Shown here piece by piece: positions 27,926-36,747 of a stretch of DNA of 64,000 nt (the stretch's first letter is position 1; every line of letters begins with the position of its first letter). The notes under the pieces were generated by a model. The model was not told the DNA's origin. It saw only the letters and a list, made by a program, of their open reading frames with translations, and searched no databases. The stretch is from JAFGXF01 sp963732595. Its GTDB lineage: Bacteria; Chloroflexota; Anaerolineae; Anaerolineales; Anaerolineaceae. The translations under genes were made by a program, and so were the position numbers. The stretch lies in the NCBI GenBank assembly GCA_963732595.1, contig CAVSZZ010000002.1, positions 2,294,001-2,358,000 on the forward strand. The letters are read 5' to 3'.

Positions 27926-28162
27926 ATGTCAAGTACTTTCGATGACGTTAAAGCGGTAATCATGGATGTGTTGAAGATCGATGGCAATGGGATCAAGATG
28001 GATACCCGGTTCATTGAGGATCTGAAAGCAGACTCCATGGACCAATTCTTCCTGATCGATGGATTCTGTGAAAAATTCGATACGACCATCTCGGACGAAG
28101 ATGCCCGGACCATCAAATCAGTGGAGGATGTTGTAAAATACATCGATTCGCATAAGAAATAG
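27926..28162 (+). CDS. acpP: Acyl carrier protein
   Basis: The 78-residue acidic protein has the phosphopantetheine attachment Ser in DLKADSMDQFF (usual DSL, here DSM). Helix 2 is unusual for a fatty-acid ACP (QFFLIDGFCEKF where TVELVMALEEEF is common), so it may be a specialised or divergent carrier. GGAGG lies five to six bases before the ATG. Divergent from fni. Confidence 0.88.
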   Translation: MSSTFDDVKAVIMDVLKIDGNGIKMDTRFIEDLKADSMDQFFLIDGFCEKFDTTISDEDARTIKSVEDVVKYIDSHKK

Positions 28163-28164
28163 CA

Positions 28165-28257
28165 GTAACCTGGTGGAAGCTGTAAAAGGCTGGCCACATC
28201 ATGGAAGGAGCGCGTGAAGTTACCCCAGGTGGGCAGCTTCACGCGCTCTCAGGTTGC
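28165..28257 (+). promoter_or_regulatory. Candidate structured leader RNA upstream of the ECF S-component gene
   Basis: A closing stem (28165-28172 with 28250-28257, 8 pairs including one GU) encloses two hairpins: a smaller one with GTGG/CCAC ends (28173-28176 with 28194-28197) and a strong 12-bp hairpin (28208-28219 with 28237-28248). This gives a three-way junction. No U-run follows, so it is not a plain terminator. No TPP or THF riboswitch consensus was recognised. Confidence 0.4.
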
Positions 28258-28311
28258 AGGGATCATTTCGATCACAAAGGTATGAATATTAATTTCCGAG
28301 GAGCTTAAGCC

Positions 28312-28869
28312 ATGCCACAAGATAGGACTCGAAAAATAGTTGTTGCGGGAGTGATGGCTGCCATATCCATTTTACTGGGTGTGACGCGCTGGGGATTCAT
28401 CCCCTGGTTTGCCGGAATTTCTTTAACCATCATGCACGTGCCGGTTATCATTGGCGCGATCCTGGAGGGACCGGTGGTTGGCCTGGTGATCGGTTTGATC
28501 TTCGGAATTTTCAGCATGGTCCAGGCCGCCGTGGCTCCCAATGGCCCCGGTGATGTGGTCTTCACCAATCCGTTGATCTCCGTCCTCCCGCGCCTTTTCA
28601 TCGGACCCATTGCATGGTTGGTATGGAGATCCTTGAAACGCTGGAAGGTGGTGGGTTTGATCTTCGCCGGACTGGCAGGCAGCCTGACTAATTCCGTCCT
28701 GGTGCTCGGAATGATGGGCGTTTTAGCCCTTTACCCGTGGCCGATGATCTGGGGTGTTTTCGTGGCGAATAGCTTGCCGGAAATGGCTGTTTCCGCACTG
28801 ATCGTCCTTTTCGTGGTGGCAGCCTGGTGGCGGATCAGGGTCGGGAAAAAAGAAGGCTCCGACTTATAA
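28312..28869 (+). CDS. ECF transporter S component (substrate-binding membrane protein)
   Basis: The 185-residue protein has about six transmembrane helices. WGFIPWFAGISLTIMHVPVI, ILEGPVVGLVIGLIFGIFS and TNPLISVLPRLFIGP are typical of a group of ECF S components whose ligand is not fixed by sequence. It would hand the vitamin or cofactor to the EcfT-EcfA1-EcfA2 module encoded convergently. GGAG lies eight bases before the ATG. Its stop overlaps the EcfT stop within TTATAA. Confidence 0.88.
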   Translation: MPQDRTRKIVVAGVMAAISILLGVTRWGFIPWFAGISLTIMHVPVIIGAILEGPVVGLVIGLIFGIFSMVQAAVAPNGPGDVVFTNPLISVLPRLFIGPIAWLVWRSLKRWKVVGLIFAGLAGSLTNSVLVLGMMGVLALYPWPMIWGVFVANSLPEMAVSALIVLFVVAAWWRIRVGKKEGSDL

Positions 28870-29690
28870 CGGGAAGAAAAGGATCCCGACGGAAAAGCCT
28901 GCCGATATCAGGCAGGCCAGGGCATCTTTCCATCCAAAACGATATTTGACGATGCTCGAGCGCAGTTCTTGCGTGCCGTAACCGCGCGCATCCATTGCCA
29001 GCGCCATATTCTCAGCTCGCCGCAGGGAGGTCAGAAAAAGCGGCAGGATCAACGGAATGATCAATTTTACACGACCGACAAGTCCTCCCCCGCCTTTTTG
29101 CCAGGCTGCCCCCGGGAAGCCTGGGCCTTGGCGATACGTTCGGCGACCTGCGCCAGAAGGGGAATGAAACGCAGTGACACCTGGATGATCACCACCAGGT
29201 CGTGCACCGGAAAACGGATCCGTTTCAGGGGTGACAACAGGCTTTCCAGGCCGTGGGTGATCTCAGAGGTGGAAAGGCTCTGGCTGGCGATCGTCAGCCC
29301 AAGGATCAGGGCGACGAAGCGCAGGAGCAGGATTAAACCGGTCATCAGATCCGAGACTGCGATGACGTTGCTTCCGATCTGAAAGAGCCTGGCGCCTTCG
29401 TCAGGTCGGGGGTTGAAGAAAACCTGCAGAACTGCCAGGATCAGCAGGAAGGGAAGCGGGGAAAGCAGGCCACGCAGGGCAAAGTGAAGGGGGAATCGCA
29501 TGATCAAAAGGCTGAGGATGATCACCACCAGGCCGAAGATCAATCCCCCCAGGTTTCGTGTGATGGTCAGCACAGCCAGGATCATGACAAATGAAATGAT
29601 GCGTGCGCGGCAGTCGAGACGCTCGAGCGGTGTGTCGAGAGAAAGATATTGACCAAATGGCAGGTTGCGCATGAAATCAAAATCGTTCAT
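28864..29690 (-). CDS. ecfT: ECF transporter transmembrane component EcfT, frame-split
   Basis: About 275 residues with several helices. The two coupling motifs that contact the ATPases are present: AKAQASRGQ and AMDARGYG. One base is lost near 29068, between KKAGEDL and VGRVKLIIPLILPLF. The ATG at 29690 overlaps the stop of the upstream ATPase gene (ATGA). Last gene of the A-A-T group. Confidence 0.9.
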
Positions 29691-30543
29691 GCCTTGCCTC
29701 CTGACAGGGATTCCAATTCAGCGCACAGGGCATTCTCGCTGAAGATCCCGGCATGCAGCGGCCACCCTAATGAACGCAATCTTTCTGCCACGCGGGGGAC
29801 GAGCGGCGCCACCAGGCCAGCCGATTCAAATAATTGTGGTTGCGAGAAGATCATGGACGCCTCACCGGAGGCGGCCAATTTGCCATCACGGATCAGGCTG
29901 GCATGGGATGCCAGTTGTGTGATCTCATCGATGTTATGGGATGAAAGGATCAGGGTTAACCCGGTCGCGACCATATTGTTGAGCGAGATGAGCAGGCTCT
30001 TGCGCGACTGCGGATCGAGCCCGGCCAATGGTTCATCAAGCAGCAGGATGCGCGGGTTCAAGGCCAGCGCGGATGCCAGCGTCACTTTTTTACGTTCACC
30101 CCCTGATAGGCCGATGGTGATGCGATCCTTGTAAGCCTTGAAACCCAAACCAACTGTCTCCATCGCCTGGCGGACCCGTTCGCGCAGGTCTTTGCCTTTT
30201 AGACCGGCTTGCTTCGGCCCGAAAGCGATCTCATCCCCGACATATTGTTCGAAAAGCTGCATATCCGGATTCTGAAAGACCAGCCCGACCATGCTGCGCA
30301 ACAACTGCATATTGAGGTCGGGATCATTAAGATCATACTTGTCGACCCGGATGGTGCCTGATTGTGGCCGGTAAAGGCCGTTGATATGTTGGAGCAGGGT
30401 GGATTTTCCCGAACCCGTTGCACCCAGCAGGGCGTGAACATCCCCTTTTTGAACATTCAAGCTGATGCCATTAAGTGAGCGATGCTGAAGCGGGGTTCCG
30501 GTCAGATATTCGTGTTTGAGATTGTGAATCTCGATCAGGGCAT
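29687..30543 (-). CDS. ecfA2: ECF transporter ATPase 2, start disrupted
   Basis: About 284 residues. Walker A GATGSGKST, Q-loop VFQNPDMQLFEQ, signature LSGGERKK, Walker B ILLLDEPLAGLD and the switch SSHNID are intact. The open frame runs far upstream without a usable start; the natural one is ATG at 30543, followed by CCCTGATCGAG. One missing G (ATGGCCCTG) would give MALIEIHNL, so a one-base loss is likely. It follows ecfA1 by 38 bases. Confidence 0.9.
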
Positions 30544-30581
30544 TGCAGGGTAACGAACCGGGATCCCCCGGGTCGGTTTGT

Positions 30582-31430
30582 TTACGTCTCTGTAATTTTG
30601 TACGACGGCAGGCAACCCAGCAATTCCGTTTCGGAGAGGACACTCCTGGATACTCCCGGCAGCCAGCGGGAGAGTCGTCTGGCGAGGTGGTTGGCGCGTG
30701 GGAGCTCAAGCCCCAGTGCTTCGATGCGTGCACGGTTGCGAAAGACACTTTGGGGTGTTCCATCCAGGGCGATCCGCCCTTTTTCCATCACGATGACGCG
30801 ATCTGCCTGGGCGGCTTCTTCCATCGCATGTGTGATATAGAGGAGAGTCAGACCGCGTTCGTGCATCTCGTGGATCGAATGCATGACCGTCTGGCGGCCT
30901 ACCGGATCGAGCATGGCGGTGGTTTCATCGAAGATGATGCATTCCGGCTGCATGACCAGCACACCGGCCAATGCCAGACGTTGGATCTGACCGGATGACA
31001 GGAGATGGGGAGGGCGTTTCCGCTCCTTCGAAAGGTCGTATTCCTTCAGGACGGTTCGGATTCGCCGGAGCATCTCCAGGCGGGGGATGCCCATGTTCTC
31101 CATTCCGAAAGCGACTTCCTCCTCGACCACCGAGGCGATCATCTGGTCTTCGGGGTTTTGAAAGACCATCCCGACACTGGCCCGGATCGCGGCGTGATTG
31201 GGGACCTGGCTGGTGTCCAGGTCTTTGACCCACACCCGGCCGCGGGTGGGAATGTGCAGCGCGTTGAAATGTCTGGCGAGGGTGGATTTTCCGGAACCAT
31301 TGGCACCCACCAGGGCTACCAGTTCCCCTTTCTGGATCTCAAGGTTGACGCCGCGAATCGCGGTTACCCTTGATCCATTGGGGGAGATGTGGTCATAATG
31401 CAGATGCTCGGCTCGGATCAACGCTTGCAT
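30582..31430 (-). CDS. ecfA1: ECF transporter ATPase 1
   Basis: The 282-residue ABC ATPase has Walker A GANGSGKST, VFQNPEDQMIASVVEEEVAFG (typical of CbiO/EcfA1), signature LSSGQIQRLALAG, Walker B CIIFDETTAMLD with Glu followed by Thr-Thr, and H-loop ITHAMEEA. With ecfA2 it drives vitamin uptake through EcfT. The ATG at 31430 has GGAGAG upstream. The gene lies 71 bp after sucD and may be read from the same promoter. Confidence 0.93.
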   Translation of the reverse strand: MQALIRAEHLHYDHISPNGSRVTAIRGVNLEIQKGELVALVGANGSGKSTLARHFNALHIPTRGRVWVKDLDTSQVPNHAAIRASVGMVFQNPEDQMIASVVEEEVAFGMENMGIPRLEMLRRIRTVLKEYDLSKERKRPPHLLSSGQIQRLALAGVLVMQPECIIFDETTAMLDPVGRQTVMHSIHEMHERGLTLLYITHAMEEAAQADRVIVMEKGRIALDGTPQSVFRNRARIEALGLELPRANHLARRLSRWLPGVSRSVLSETELLGCLPSYKITET

Positions 31431-31501
31431 GTGTCTCTCCGGCCGGGATTTCGCAAGGGGAAATACCGGTTGATGAATTGATCGGGTGGCATACTCTGAA
31501 T

Positions 31502-32365
31502 TTAAAGGATCAGTTTGACGACTTCTTCCGGATGACTGGCAACCCTGACACCGGCACTCTCCAGTGTCTGGATCTTGCTCTCAGCCGATCCGGCTCCACC
31601 TTCGATGATCGCCCCGGCATGCCCCATTCGCTTGCCGGGTGGTGATGTGCGACCGGCAATGAATGCGACCACCGGTTTGGTCATCTTGTTGGAGATATAC
31701 TCTGCCGCCCGCTCTTCATCCGACCCGCCGATCTCACCGATCAGGATCACCTTTTCAGTTTCCGGGTCTTCCTCAAATAATGGCAGCAGATCGATGAAAC
31801 TGGAGCCGATGATCGGATCGCCACCGATACCGATGCAGGTACTGACCCCTGTGATTGATTGCTTCAGTGCATAGAGGACTTCATAAGTCAAGGTTCCTGA
31901 GCGGGAAATGACGCCGATCGGACCGCGGGTGGTGATATGCCCCGGTATGATGCCGACTTTGGCGATTCCGGGGGATATGATTCCGGGAGAATTTGGACCG
32001 ATCAGGCGGATATTTTTATTTTGGAGATACGAGCTAACCCGTAGCATCTCAAGCACCGGGATTCCTTCGGTGATGCAGACCACCAGGGCAATGCCTGCAT
32101 CGGCTGCCTCAAAAATAGCATCCGGAGCTGCCTTGGCCGGTACAAAGATGACCGAGGTGTTCGCCCCGGTCGCTTCGACTGCCAGTTTGACCGAATCAAA
32201 AACGGGGATCTTTTCACCCATTTCCCAGCTGCCGCCCTTGCCCGGGGAAACACCGGCCAGGATATTTGTCCCATATGCCCGCATCTGTGCCGTATGGAAG
32301 AGACCTTCATGGCCGGTGATGCCCTGGACGATCAAGCGTGTATGTTTATCAACCAGGACGGCCAT
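31502..32365 (-). CDS. sucD: Succinyl-CoA ligase (ADP/GDP-forming) alpha subunit
   Basis: The 287-residue subunit binds CoA and carries the active-site His in the HAGAI segment near the end (KRMGHAGAIIEG). The CoA-binding Rossmann part begins VQGITGHEG. Substrate-level ATP or GTP formation in the citric acid cycle. The ATG at 32365 has GGAGG five bases upstream and lies within the last 17 bases of sucC. Confidence 0.95.
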   Translation of the reverse strand: MAVLVDKHTRLIVQGITGHEGLFHTAQMRAYGTNILAGVSPGKGGSWEMGEKIPVFDSVKLAVEATGANTSVIFVPAKAAPDAIFEAADAGIALVVCITEGIPVLEMLRVSSYLQNKNIRLIGPNSPGIISPGIAKVGIIPGHITTRGPIGVISRSGTLTYEVLYALKQSITGVSTCIGIGGDPIIGSSFIDLLPLFEEDPETEKVILIGEIGGSDEERAAEYISNKMTKPVVAFIAGRTSPPGKRMGHAGAIIEGGAGSAESKIQTLESAGVRVASHPEEVVKLIL

Positions 32366-33503
32366 GCGCACCTCCCCGGGAAGCTTCCACTGCTTTTTCT
32401 GCAGCTTCCAACAACGACTCAGCCGTGATGAGATGGGAATTAGCCAGAAGTTTCATGCCTTCCTCTGCATTCGTCCCCACCAGGCGTATGACGATCGGTA
32501 GATCGGGTTTTATTTCCTTCAAGGCCACCAATATGCCTCGGGCAACCTCATCACAGCGGGTGATCCCACCGAAAATGTTGATGAGGATGGCGTTTACTTT
32601 ATTATCTTCCAGGATGATGTGCAGAGCAGCGGATACCCGTTCGGCGCTGGCACCACCACCAATATCGAGGAAATTTGCAGGCTCTCCACCCTGTAATTTG
32701 ATGATATCCATGGTTGCCATCGCCAGGCCGGCGCCGTTGACGAGACACCCAATATTTCCATCCATTTTGATATAGGTCAGGCCGTATTTACGGGCTTCGA
32801 TCTCTTCATGCACCTCTGCATCCAGGTCACGTAATTCAGCCAGGTCAGGATGCAGCGGAAGGGCATTGTCGTCGATCGTCAGCTTACCGTCCAATGCGAT
32901 CAGCGTATGATCCTTGGTGAGCACCAGGGGGTTGATCTCCACCAGGGTGGCATCAGTCGAAATAAAGATATTCCACAGACTGTGAGCGATTTGGACGAAG
33001 GTGCGCCATTGATCCTGGGGCAGATCGATGCCTGCTGCCAGCTCCCGTGCCTTGAAATCGCGCATTCCCAATAATGGATCGATGGGCACTTTAATGATCT
33101 TTTGAGGGGCTGTCTGGGCGACTTCCTCAATATTGACTCCCCCTGTGCTGGAGGCGATGACAACCGGTGTCCTCAGCCTGCGGTCGATTGTGATACCCAG
33201 GTAGAGTTCCGAGCGGATGCTGGCGGCTTCATCCACCAGCACCCGGTTGACAGGCAGTCCTTTGATCTCCATGCCAAGGATGGTGGCTGCCAGCTGTTCC
33301 GCTTCGTTTTCATTTTTGGCAAGCCGGATACCACCGGCCAGTCCGCGGCCGCCCACCAGTACCTGGGCTTTAATAACGACAGAGCCTCCCAGTTCAGAGG
33401 CGATCTGTTTGGCTTCAGCGGCGGTATTTGCGATTTTTCCTTTGGGAACGGGGATACCAAAACGGGAGAAGATATGTTTCGCTTGATATTCGTGGAGTTT
33501 CAT
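32349..33503 (-). CDS. sucC: Succinyl-CoA ligase beta subunit
   Basis: The 384-residue subunit has an ATP-grasp fold: MKLHEYQAKHIFSRFGIPVP at the start, VVIKAQVLVGGRG in the nucleotide site, and LVNGAGLAMATMD, FLDIGGGA and NIFGGITRCD in the C-terminal domain. It works as a heterodimer with SucD. Preceded by the extended -10 at 33545-33553. Confidence 0.95.
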   Translation of the reverse strand: MKLHEYQAKHIFSRFGIPVPKGKIANTAAEAKQIASELGGSVVIKAQVLVGGRGLAGGIRLAKNENEAEQLAATILGMEIKGLPVNRVLVDEAASIRSELYLGITIDRRLRTPVVIASSTGGVNIEEVAQTAPQKIIKVPIDPLLGMRDFKARELAAGIDLPQDQWRTFVQIAHSLWNIFISTDATLVEINPLVLTKDHTLIALDGKLTIDDNALPLHPDLAELRDLDAEVHEEIEARKYGLTYIKMDGNIGCLVNGAGLAMATMDIIKLQGGEPANFLDIGGGASAERVSAALHIILEDNKVNAILINIFGGITRCDEVARGILVALKEIKPDLPIVIRLVGTNAEEGMKLLANSHLITAESLLEAAEKAVEASRGGAHGRPG

Positions 33504-33544
33504 CCTGTACTCGAGTGCTCCAATGATGACAGAAATGCCACCAG

Positions 33545-33553
33545 ATTATACCA
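33545..33553 (-). promoter_or_regulatory. Extended -10 promoter of sucCD
   Basis: TGGTATAAT on the minus strand, 41 bases before the sucC start. Confidence 0.6.
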
Positions 33554-33574
33554 TCCGGTATATCCGACAAAAGT

Positions 33575-33605
33575 AAAAGAGCCCGAAGCTCATCGGGCTC
33601 TTTTT
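33575..33605. terminator. Bidirectional intrinsic terminator
   Basis: A 12-bp stem (33575-33586 with 33593-33604) ends in a T-run on one side and begins with an A-run on the other. It ends the SPFH operon before the sucC promoter. Confidence 0.85.
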
Positions 33606-33621
33606 ATGAGTGAAGTCAGGA

Positions 33622-34662
33622 TTAACCTTTCAAGAAGGTCTCAATGGCACTCTTGCTGATACGAAATGCGGAGCCGATCTTTTTGGCTTTCAGATCGCCG
33701 GTTTTAATGGCAGCCAGGATATCCTCTTCAGATACCTTGAGATAGGTGGCAGCCTCGGATGGGGACATCACATCCGGCATGCTGGCAGTTGCAGCAGCGG
33801 CTGCCTCGCCGGCGGGTTTACCCATTCCGGCCAGGGATTGCTGAATAGCGCTCCCGATACCCACACCGGCACCGATGCCGGCAGTCAAACCGGCGCCACC
33901 ACTGGGATTCTGGGCGGCTTCGCGCATGGCATCCGCAGCCTGCAGCTGGGTGTAGGTCTGCATATCGAGCATACCCATGGCACGCAGTTCCTCGGCGGAT
34001 TTATCCGAGGGCTTGAGGTTGCCAATGTAAAACGATTTGAGGGTCAAACCGACCGCAGCGAAATCATCCTGGGCTTTGGCGCGCACGCCGGCACCCAGTT
34101 CCTCTGTCAATCCGATCATTTCCGGGATGCTGTTCTTGGCGCCGGTTTCGCCGAGCAGGTCCTGAAGCTTGGAAAGCAGCATGGTGCGCAGGCGGTTCTC
34201 AATTTCACCGGTGGTGTAGGAACCCTGGGCGCCGACGATCTGATTTACGAATTGCTGCGGATCCTTGACCTGGAAGCTGTAAGTGCCGAAGCCCTGCAGG
34301 AGGGCGACACCCAGTCCCATACCAGGGTTGCGCACGATGATCGGTTGGGGAGTGCCCCATTTGCGATCAGCAAACTCACGCGCAGACACATAGTACACTT
34401 CCGCCACGAACGGTGTGCGGTCATTGAAGGCTTTGCCGATCAAGTCGATCAGCTTGGGGATGTTAGCCGTCACAATGGTGTGTCGTCCAGGTCCCAATAC
34501 ATCGAGTGCTTTACCGTCACGAAAGAAAACCACCCGCTGGGATTCGCGCACGATCACCTGTGAACCGATGCGCAGGTCTGCGACACCTTCTTCCGGGAAG
34601 CGATGGACGATCTCATCGACCATCTCGCTGGGATACTCAATTACATCAAAAATCCTTGCCAT
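33622..34662 (-). CDS. SPFH-domain protein with C-terminal excisionase-type HTH
   Basis: The 346-residue protein begins MARIFDVIEYPSE, then an SPFH/YdjI-type core (residues 20-230: VVFFRDGKAL, LGPGRHTIVTANIP, YYVSAREFADRKWGTP, VRNPGMGLGVALLQGFG). A Gly/Ala-rich linker with many small residues follows (AGLTAGIGAGVGIGSA). The last 48 residues form a MerR/excisionase-like winged HTH (MSPSEAATYLKVSEEDILAAI, then KIGSAFRIS). In YdjI relatives this end is a zinc ribbon. It likely oligomerises at membranes and may sense damage. Paired with the gene upstream. Confidence 0.85.
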   Translation of the reverse strand: MARIFDVIEYPSEMVDEIVHRFPEEGVADLRIGSQVIVRESQRVVFFRDGKALDVLGPGRHTIVTANIPKLIDLIGKAFNDRTPFVAEVYYVSAREFADRKWGTPQPIIVRNPGMGLGVALLQGFGTYSFQVKDPQQFVNQIVGAQGSYTTGEIENRLRTMLLSKLQDLLGETGAKNSIPEMIGLTEELGAGVRAKAQDDFAAVGLTLKSFYIGNLKPSDKSAEELRAMGMLDMQTYTQLQAADAMREAAQNPSGGAGLTAGIGAGVGIGSAIQQSLAGMGKPAGEAAAAATASMPDVMSPSEAATYLKVSEEDILAAIKTGDLKAKKIGSAFRISKSAIETFLKG

Positions 34663-34725
34663 TTTTTATCTCCTCATGAGTCCTAATAATTACGCTGGGT
34701 GAATCCTCTCAGAGATCCGGCCGCA

Positions 34726-35379
34726 TCAGGGAACGATGGGTGTGGATCCAGTGTCTTCAGGTCCAGCCGGGTCATTGGGTAGAATGGGTGTTTCCGTGGG
34801 TTCTGTGGGTGCGGTGTCGATGGGTGAAGTCTCAACCAATTCAACTGGAGCCGGAGGTGTCGTGATCTGACCCATGAAGGCTTCATAGCGTTTGTCAAAG
34901 GTTTCAACACAGGATTGAGCAGTCGAGACCAGGTTGCGTACAGAGGCCGGAAAGCCGTCACTGCCGATCGAGATCTCCATATTTGCGACAGCCCGATCCA
35001 TGACATCCACCAGGCCCAACATGGCCTCATCATAGGCATAGATCAGCGCCAATTCCTTTTCGTTGATCTTGACCGCATCGAACAGGCCGGAATAACCGTA
35101 ACTGGTCGTGCGAACGCGGTCGATAAACTGGCGCAGTTTGATGGCTGCTGATTCAACATCATCCACCCATTTGATCTCACCCTGTGAGATCAGCTCGCGC
35201 TGAAAGGCGGAAATACGCCCCCAGATCGCTTCGAATTGGTTGGCAATCGCCTCGCGCATGACCTTGTCGGCTGCGCGCCGGTTCTCCCGCTCGATGTATC
35301 CGGAAAAACCGGGAACTTTACTGAGCAGCTTTTTGAAAATATCCTGGCTGCTGGTTACCTGTCCAAAATAATCGCTCAT
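34726..35379 (-). CDS. Helical partner protein of the SPFH gene
   Basis: The 217-residue soluble protein is mainly alpha-helical with coiled-coil character (residues 10-165), then a Pro/Thr/Glu-rich tail of 45 residues (PTEPTETPILPNDPAGPED). No catalytic motif, no signal or membrane segment. It shares a promoter with the SPFH-HTH gene 63 bp downstream, so it is probably a partner or client in a membrane-associated complex; function unknown. AGGAGG precedes the start at 35379. Confidence 0.7.
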   Translation of the reverse strand: MSDYFGQVTSSQDIFKKLLSKVPGFSGYIERENRRAADKVMREAIANQFEAIWGRISAFQRELISQGEIKWVDDVESAAIKLRQFIDRVRTTSYGYSGLFDAVKINEKELALIYAYDEAMLGLVDVMDRAVANMEISIGSDGFPASVRNLVSTAQSCVETFDKRYEAFMGQITTPPAPVELVETSPIDTAPTEPTETPILPNDPAGPEDTGSTPIVP

Positions 35380-35414
35380 TCTACCTCCTGATAGGATGCT
35401 TTCTCAATATTTTG

Positions 35415-35423
35415 ATTATAGCA
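35415..35423 (-). promoter_or_regulatory. Extended -10 promoter of the SPFH operon
   Basis: TGCTATAAT on the minus strand, 35 bases before the start at 35379. Confidence 0.65.
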
Positions 35424-35481
35424 TTTATGATAGGTTACATAATCCATTATATATCTACGTTGGCGAAAAGTATTAGTTTTA

Positions 35482-36327
35482 TTAACTTGTGGCGACTGGA
35501 TTGGCGGGATTTCGGATCCACTCACTCCATGAGCCTGGATACAACCTGGATCCGGGGAGTCCGGCATACTCGAACGCAAGGATATTCAAACAGGCTGTGA
35601 TGCCGGATCCACAGTATATGATCACATTCTCAGGCTGCCTGCCGGCCAACAAGGCCTGGTATTCCTGTCGCAATTCCTGTGGGTCTCGAAAGGTGCTGCC
35701 TGGATTGAGATTATCTCCATAATAATAATTGACCGAACCCGGGATGCGGCCGGCCACCGCATCGACCAGTTCGAACATCCCCTGGTGCCTTTCCGGAGAG
35801 CGTGCATCCACCACCAGCCAGGCGGGATCCTGTCGGGCGCGATCGACGACCAGGATGTCAGCCACCATTTCAGGGTGCGGGTCTCCGTTGAAAACTGCTG
35901 GGATGTTTTGCTCCAATCCCTCCCGTAATTCATATCCGGCTTTATTCCAATTTAATAGACCACCATTCAGGAGCGCCACCCGAGTGTGACCGTAGTATCG
36001 TAATAACCACCATAAACGCGAGGCTTTCGATCCATCGGCATCATCATAAGCGACCACCTGGGTTTCTCGTGTGATCCCCCAATCGCCGAAGCGGGTGTGT
36101 AACTCAAAGGGTATGGGCAGGGGATGACGACCGGATTGAGGGGTCACTTTCCCGGCCAGATCGTTATTTTGATGGGCATACACTGCACCCGGGATGTGAT
36201 TCAGTAGGTATTGGTCATGCCCCCAGTCGGGATTATCCATATCGAAACGGCAATCCACGATCACCCAGTCCCTTTTATTCAAATTGTCAGCCAGCTCATG
36301 GCGGGAGATGAGGGTAGTGAAATTTAT
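35482..36327 (-). CDS. Two-domain rhodanese (thiosulfate/3-mercaptopyruvate sulfurtransferase)
   Basis: About 281 residues in two rhodanese domains; the active Cys is in YCGSGITAC of the second, the loop type of mercaptopyruvate sulfurtransferases. The family N-terminus (TTLISRHELADNL) lies upstream of the first conventional start (TTG at 36282) and is reached in frame from ATA at 36327-36325. GGAGG sits exactly five bases before this ATA, which overlaps the previous stop as ATAA. ATG there would give the usual ATGA coupling, so either ATA is used or the base is miscalled. Confidence 0.88.
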   Translation of the reverse strand: MNFTTLISRHELADNLNKRDWVIVDCRFDMDNPDWGHDQYLLNHIPGAVYAHQNNDLAGKVTPQSGRHPLPIPFELHTRFGDWGITRETQVVAYDDADGSKASRLWWLLRYYGHTRVALLNGGLLNWNKAGYELREGLEQNIPAVFNGDPHPEMVADILVVDRARQDPAWLVVDARSPERHQGMFELVDAVAGRIPGSVNYYYGDNLNPGSTFRDPQELRQEYQALLAGRQPENVIIYCGSGITACLNILAFEYAGLPGSRLYPGSWSEWIRNPANPVATS

Positions 36328-36746
36328 TTTATCCTCCTCCTTAACAACCAGGCGGACATTAAGAACAGCAGACCTCCGCTGTCAAAGTATATGAAGCGGG
36401 TCACAGAAGCGTGAAGGTTGTGATACTCCGCAGGGACGTTAAGCAGCAGCAAGGTTTCACCCACTGCTCCGATGGCTTGCATGATGACTGCCTCGGTCAG
36501 GGAGGTGGCATGCCGGATCGGATCGATCAAGGCAGTGAGATAGGGGATGTTCCACATCAGGAACAACAGACCGAGGCCCTGGATCATGTAGGCCCCGGTC
36601 GTTTCACTTAGATCAAAGGAAGGCGCATAGCGCTGGGCATGCACCAGGAATTCAAAGCTGCACTGCAGGTTGAAGAACACGACCGGGGTGATCAGCGCCC
36701 GGATGACCCATGTCTTCCTTTTTACTGCTGCAGCAGGAGGTTCCAC
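36324..36746 (-). CDS. Small membrane protein, four predicted helices
   Basis: About 140 residues. Helices at VIRALITPVVFFNLQCS, GAYMIQGLGLLFLMWNIPYL, AVIMQAIGAVGETLLLL and FIYFDSGGLLFLMSAWLL; the chain ends RRRIK. No known domain. The likely start is GTG at 36746, just past the gpmA stop; a longer frame runs into gpmA and is not needed. Its last codons contain the Shine-Dalgarno for the rhodanese gene, so the two are coupled. Confidence 0.65.
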   Translation of the reverse strand: MEPPAAAVKRKTWVIRALITPVVFFNLQCSFEFLVHAQRYAPSFDLSETTGAYMIQGLGLLFLMWNIPYLTALIDPIRHATSLTEAVIMQAIGAVGETLLLLNVPAEYHNLHASVTRFIYFDSGGLLFLMSAWLLRRRIK

Positions 36747-36747
36747 C

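Noticed and set aside
28163..28311. Known TPP or THF riboswitch
   Set aside because: Conserved TPP core (CTGAGA, ACC...GATCTGG) and THF core are absent.
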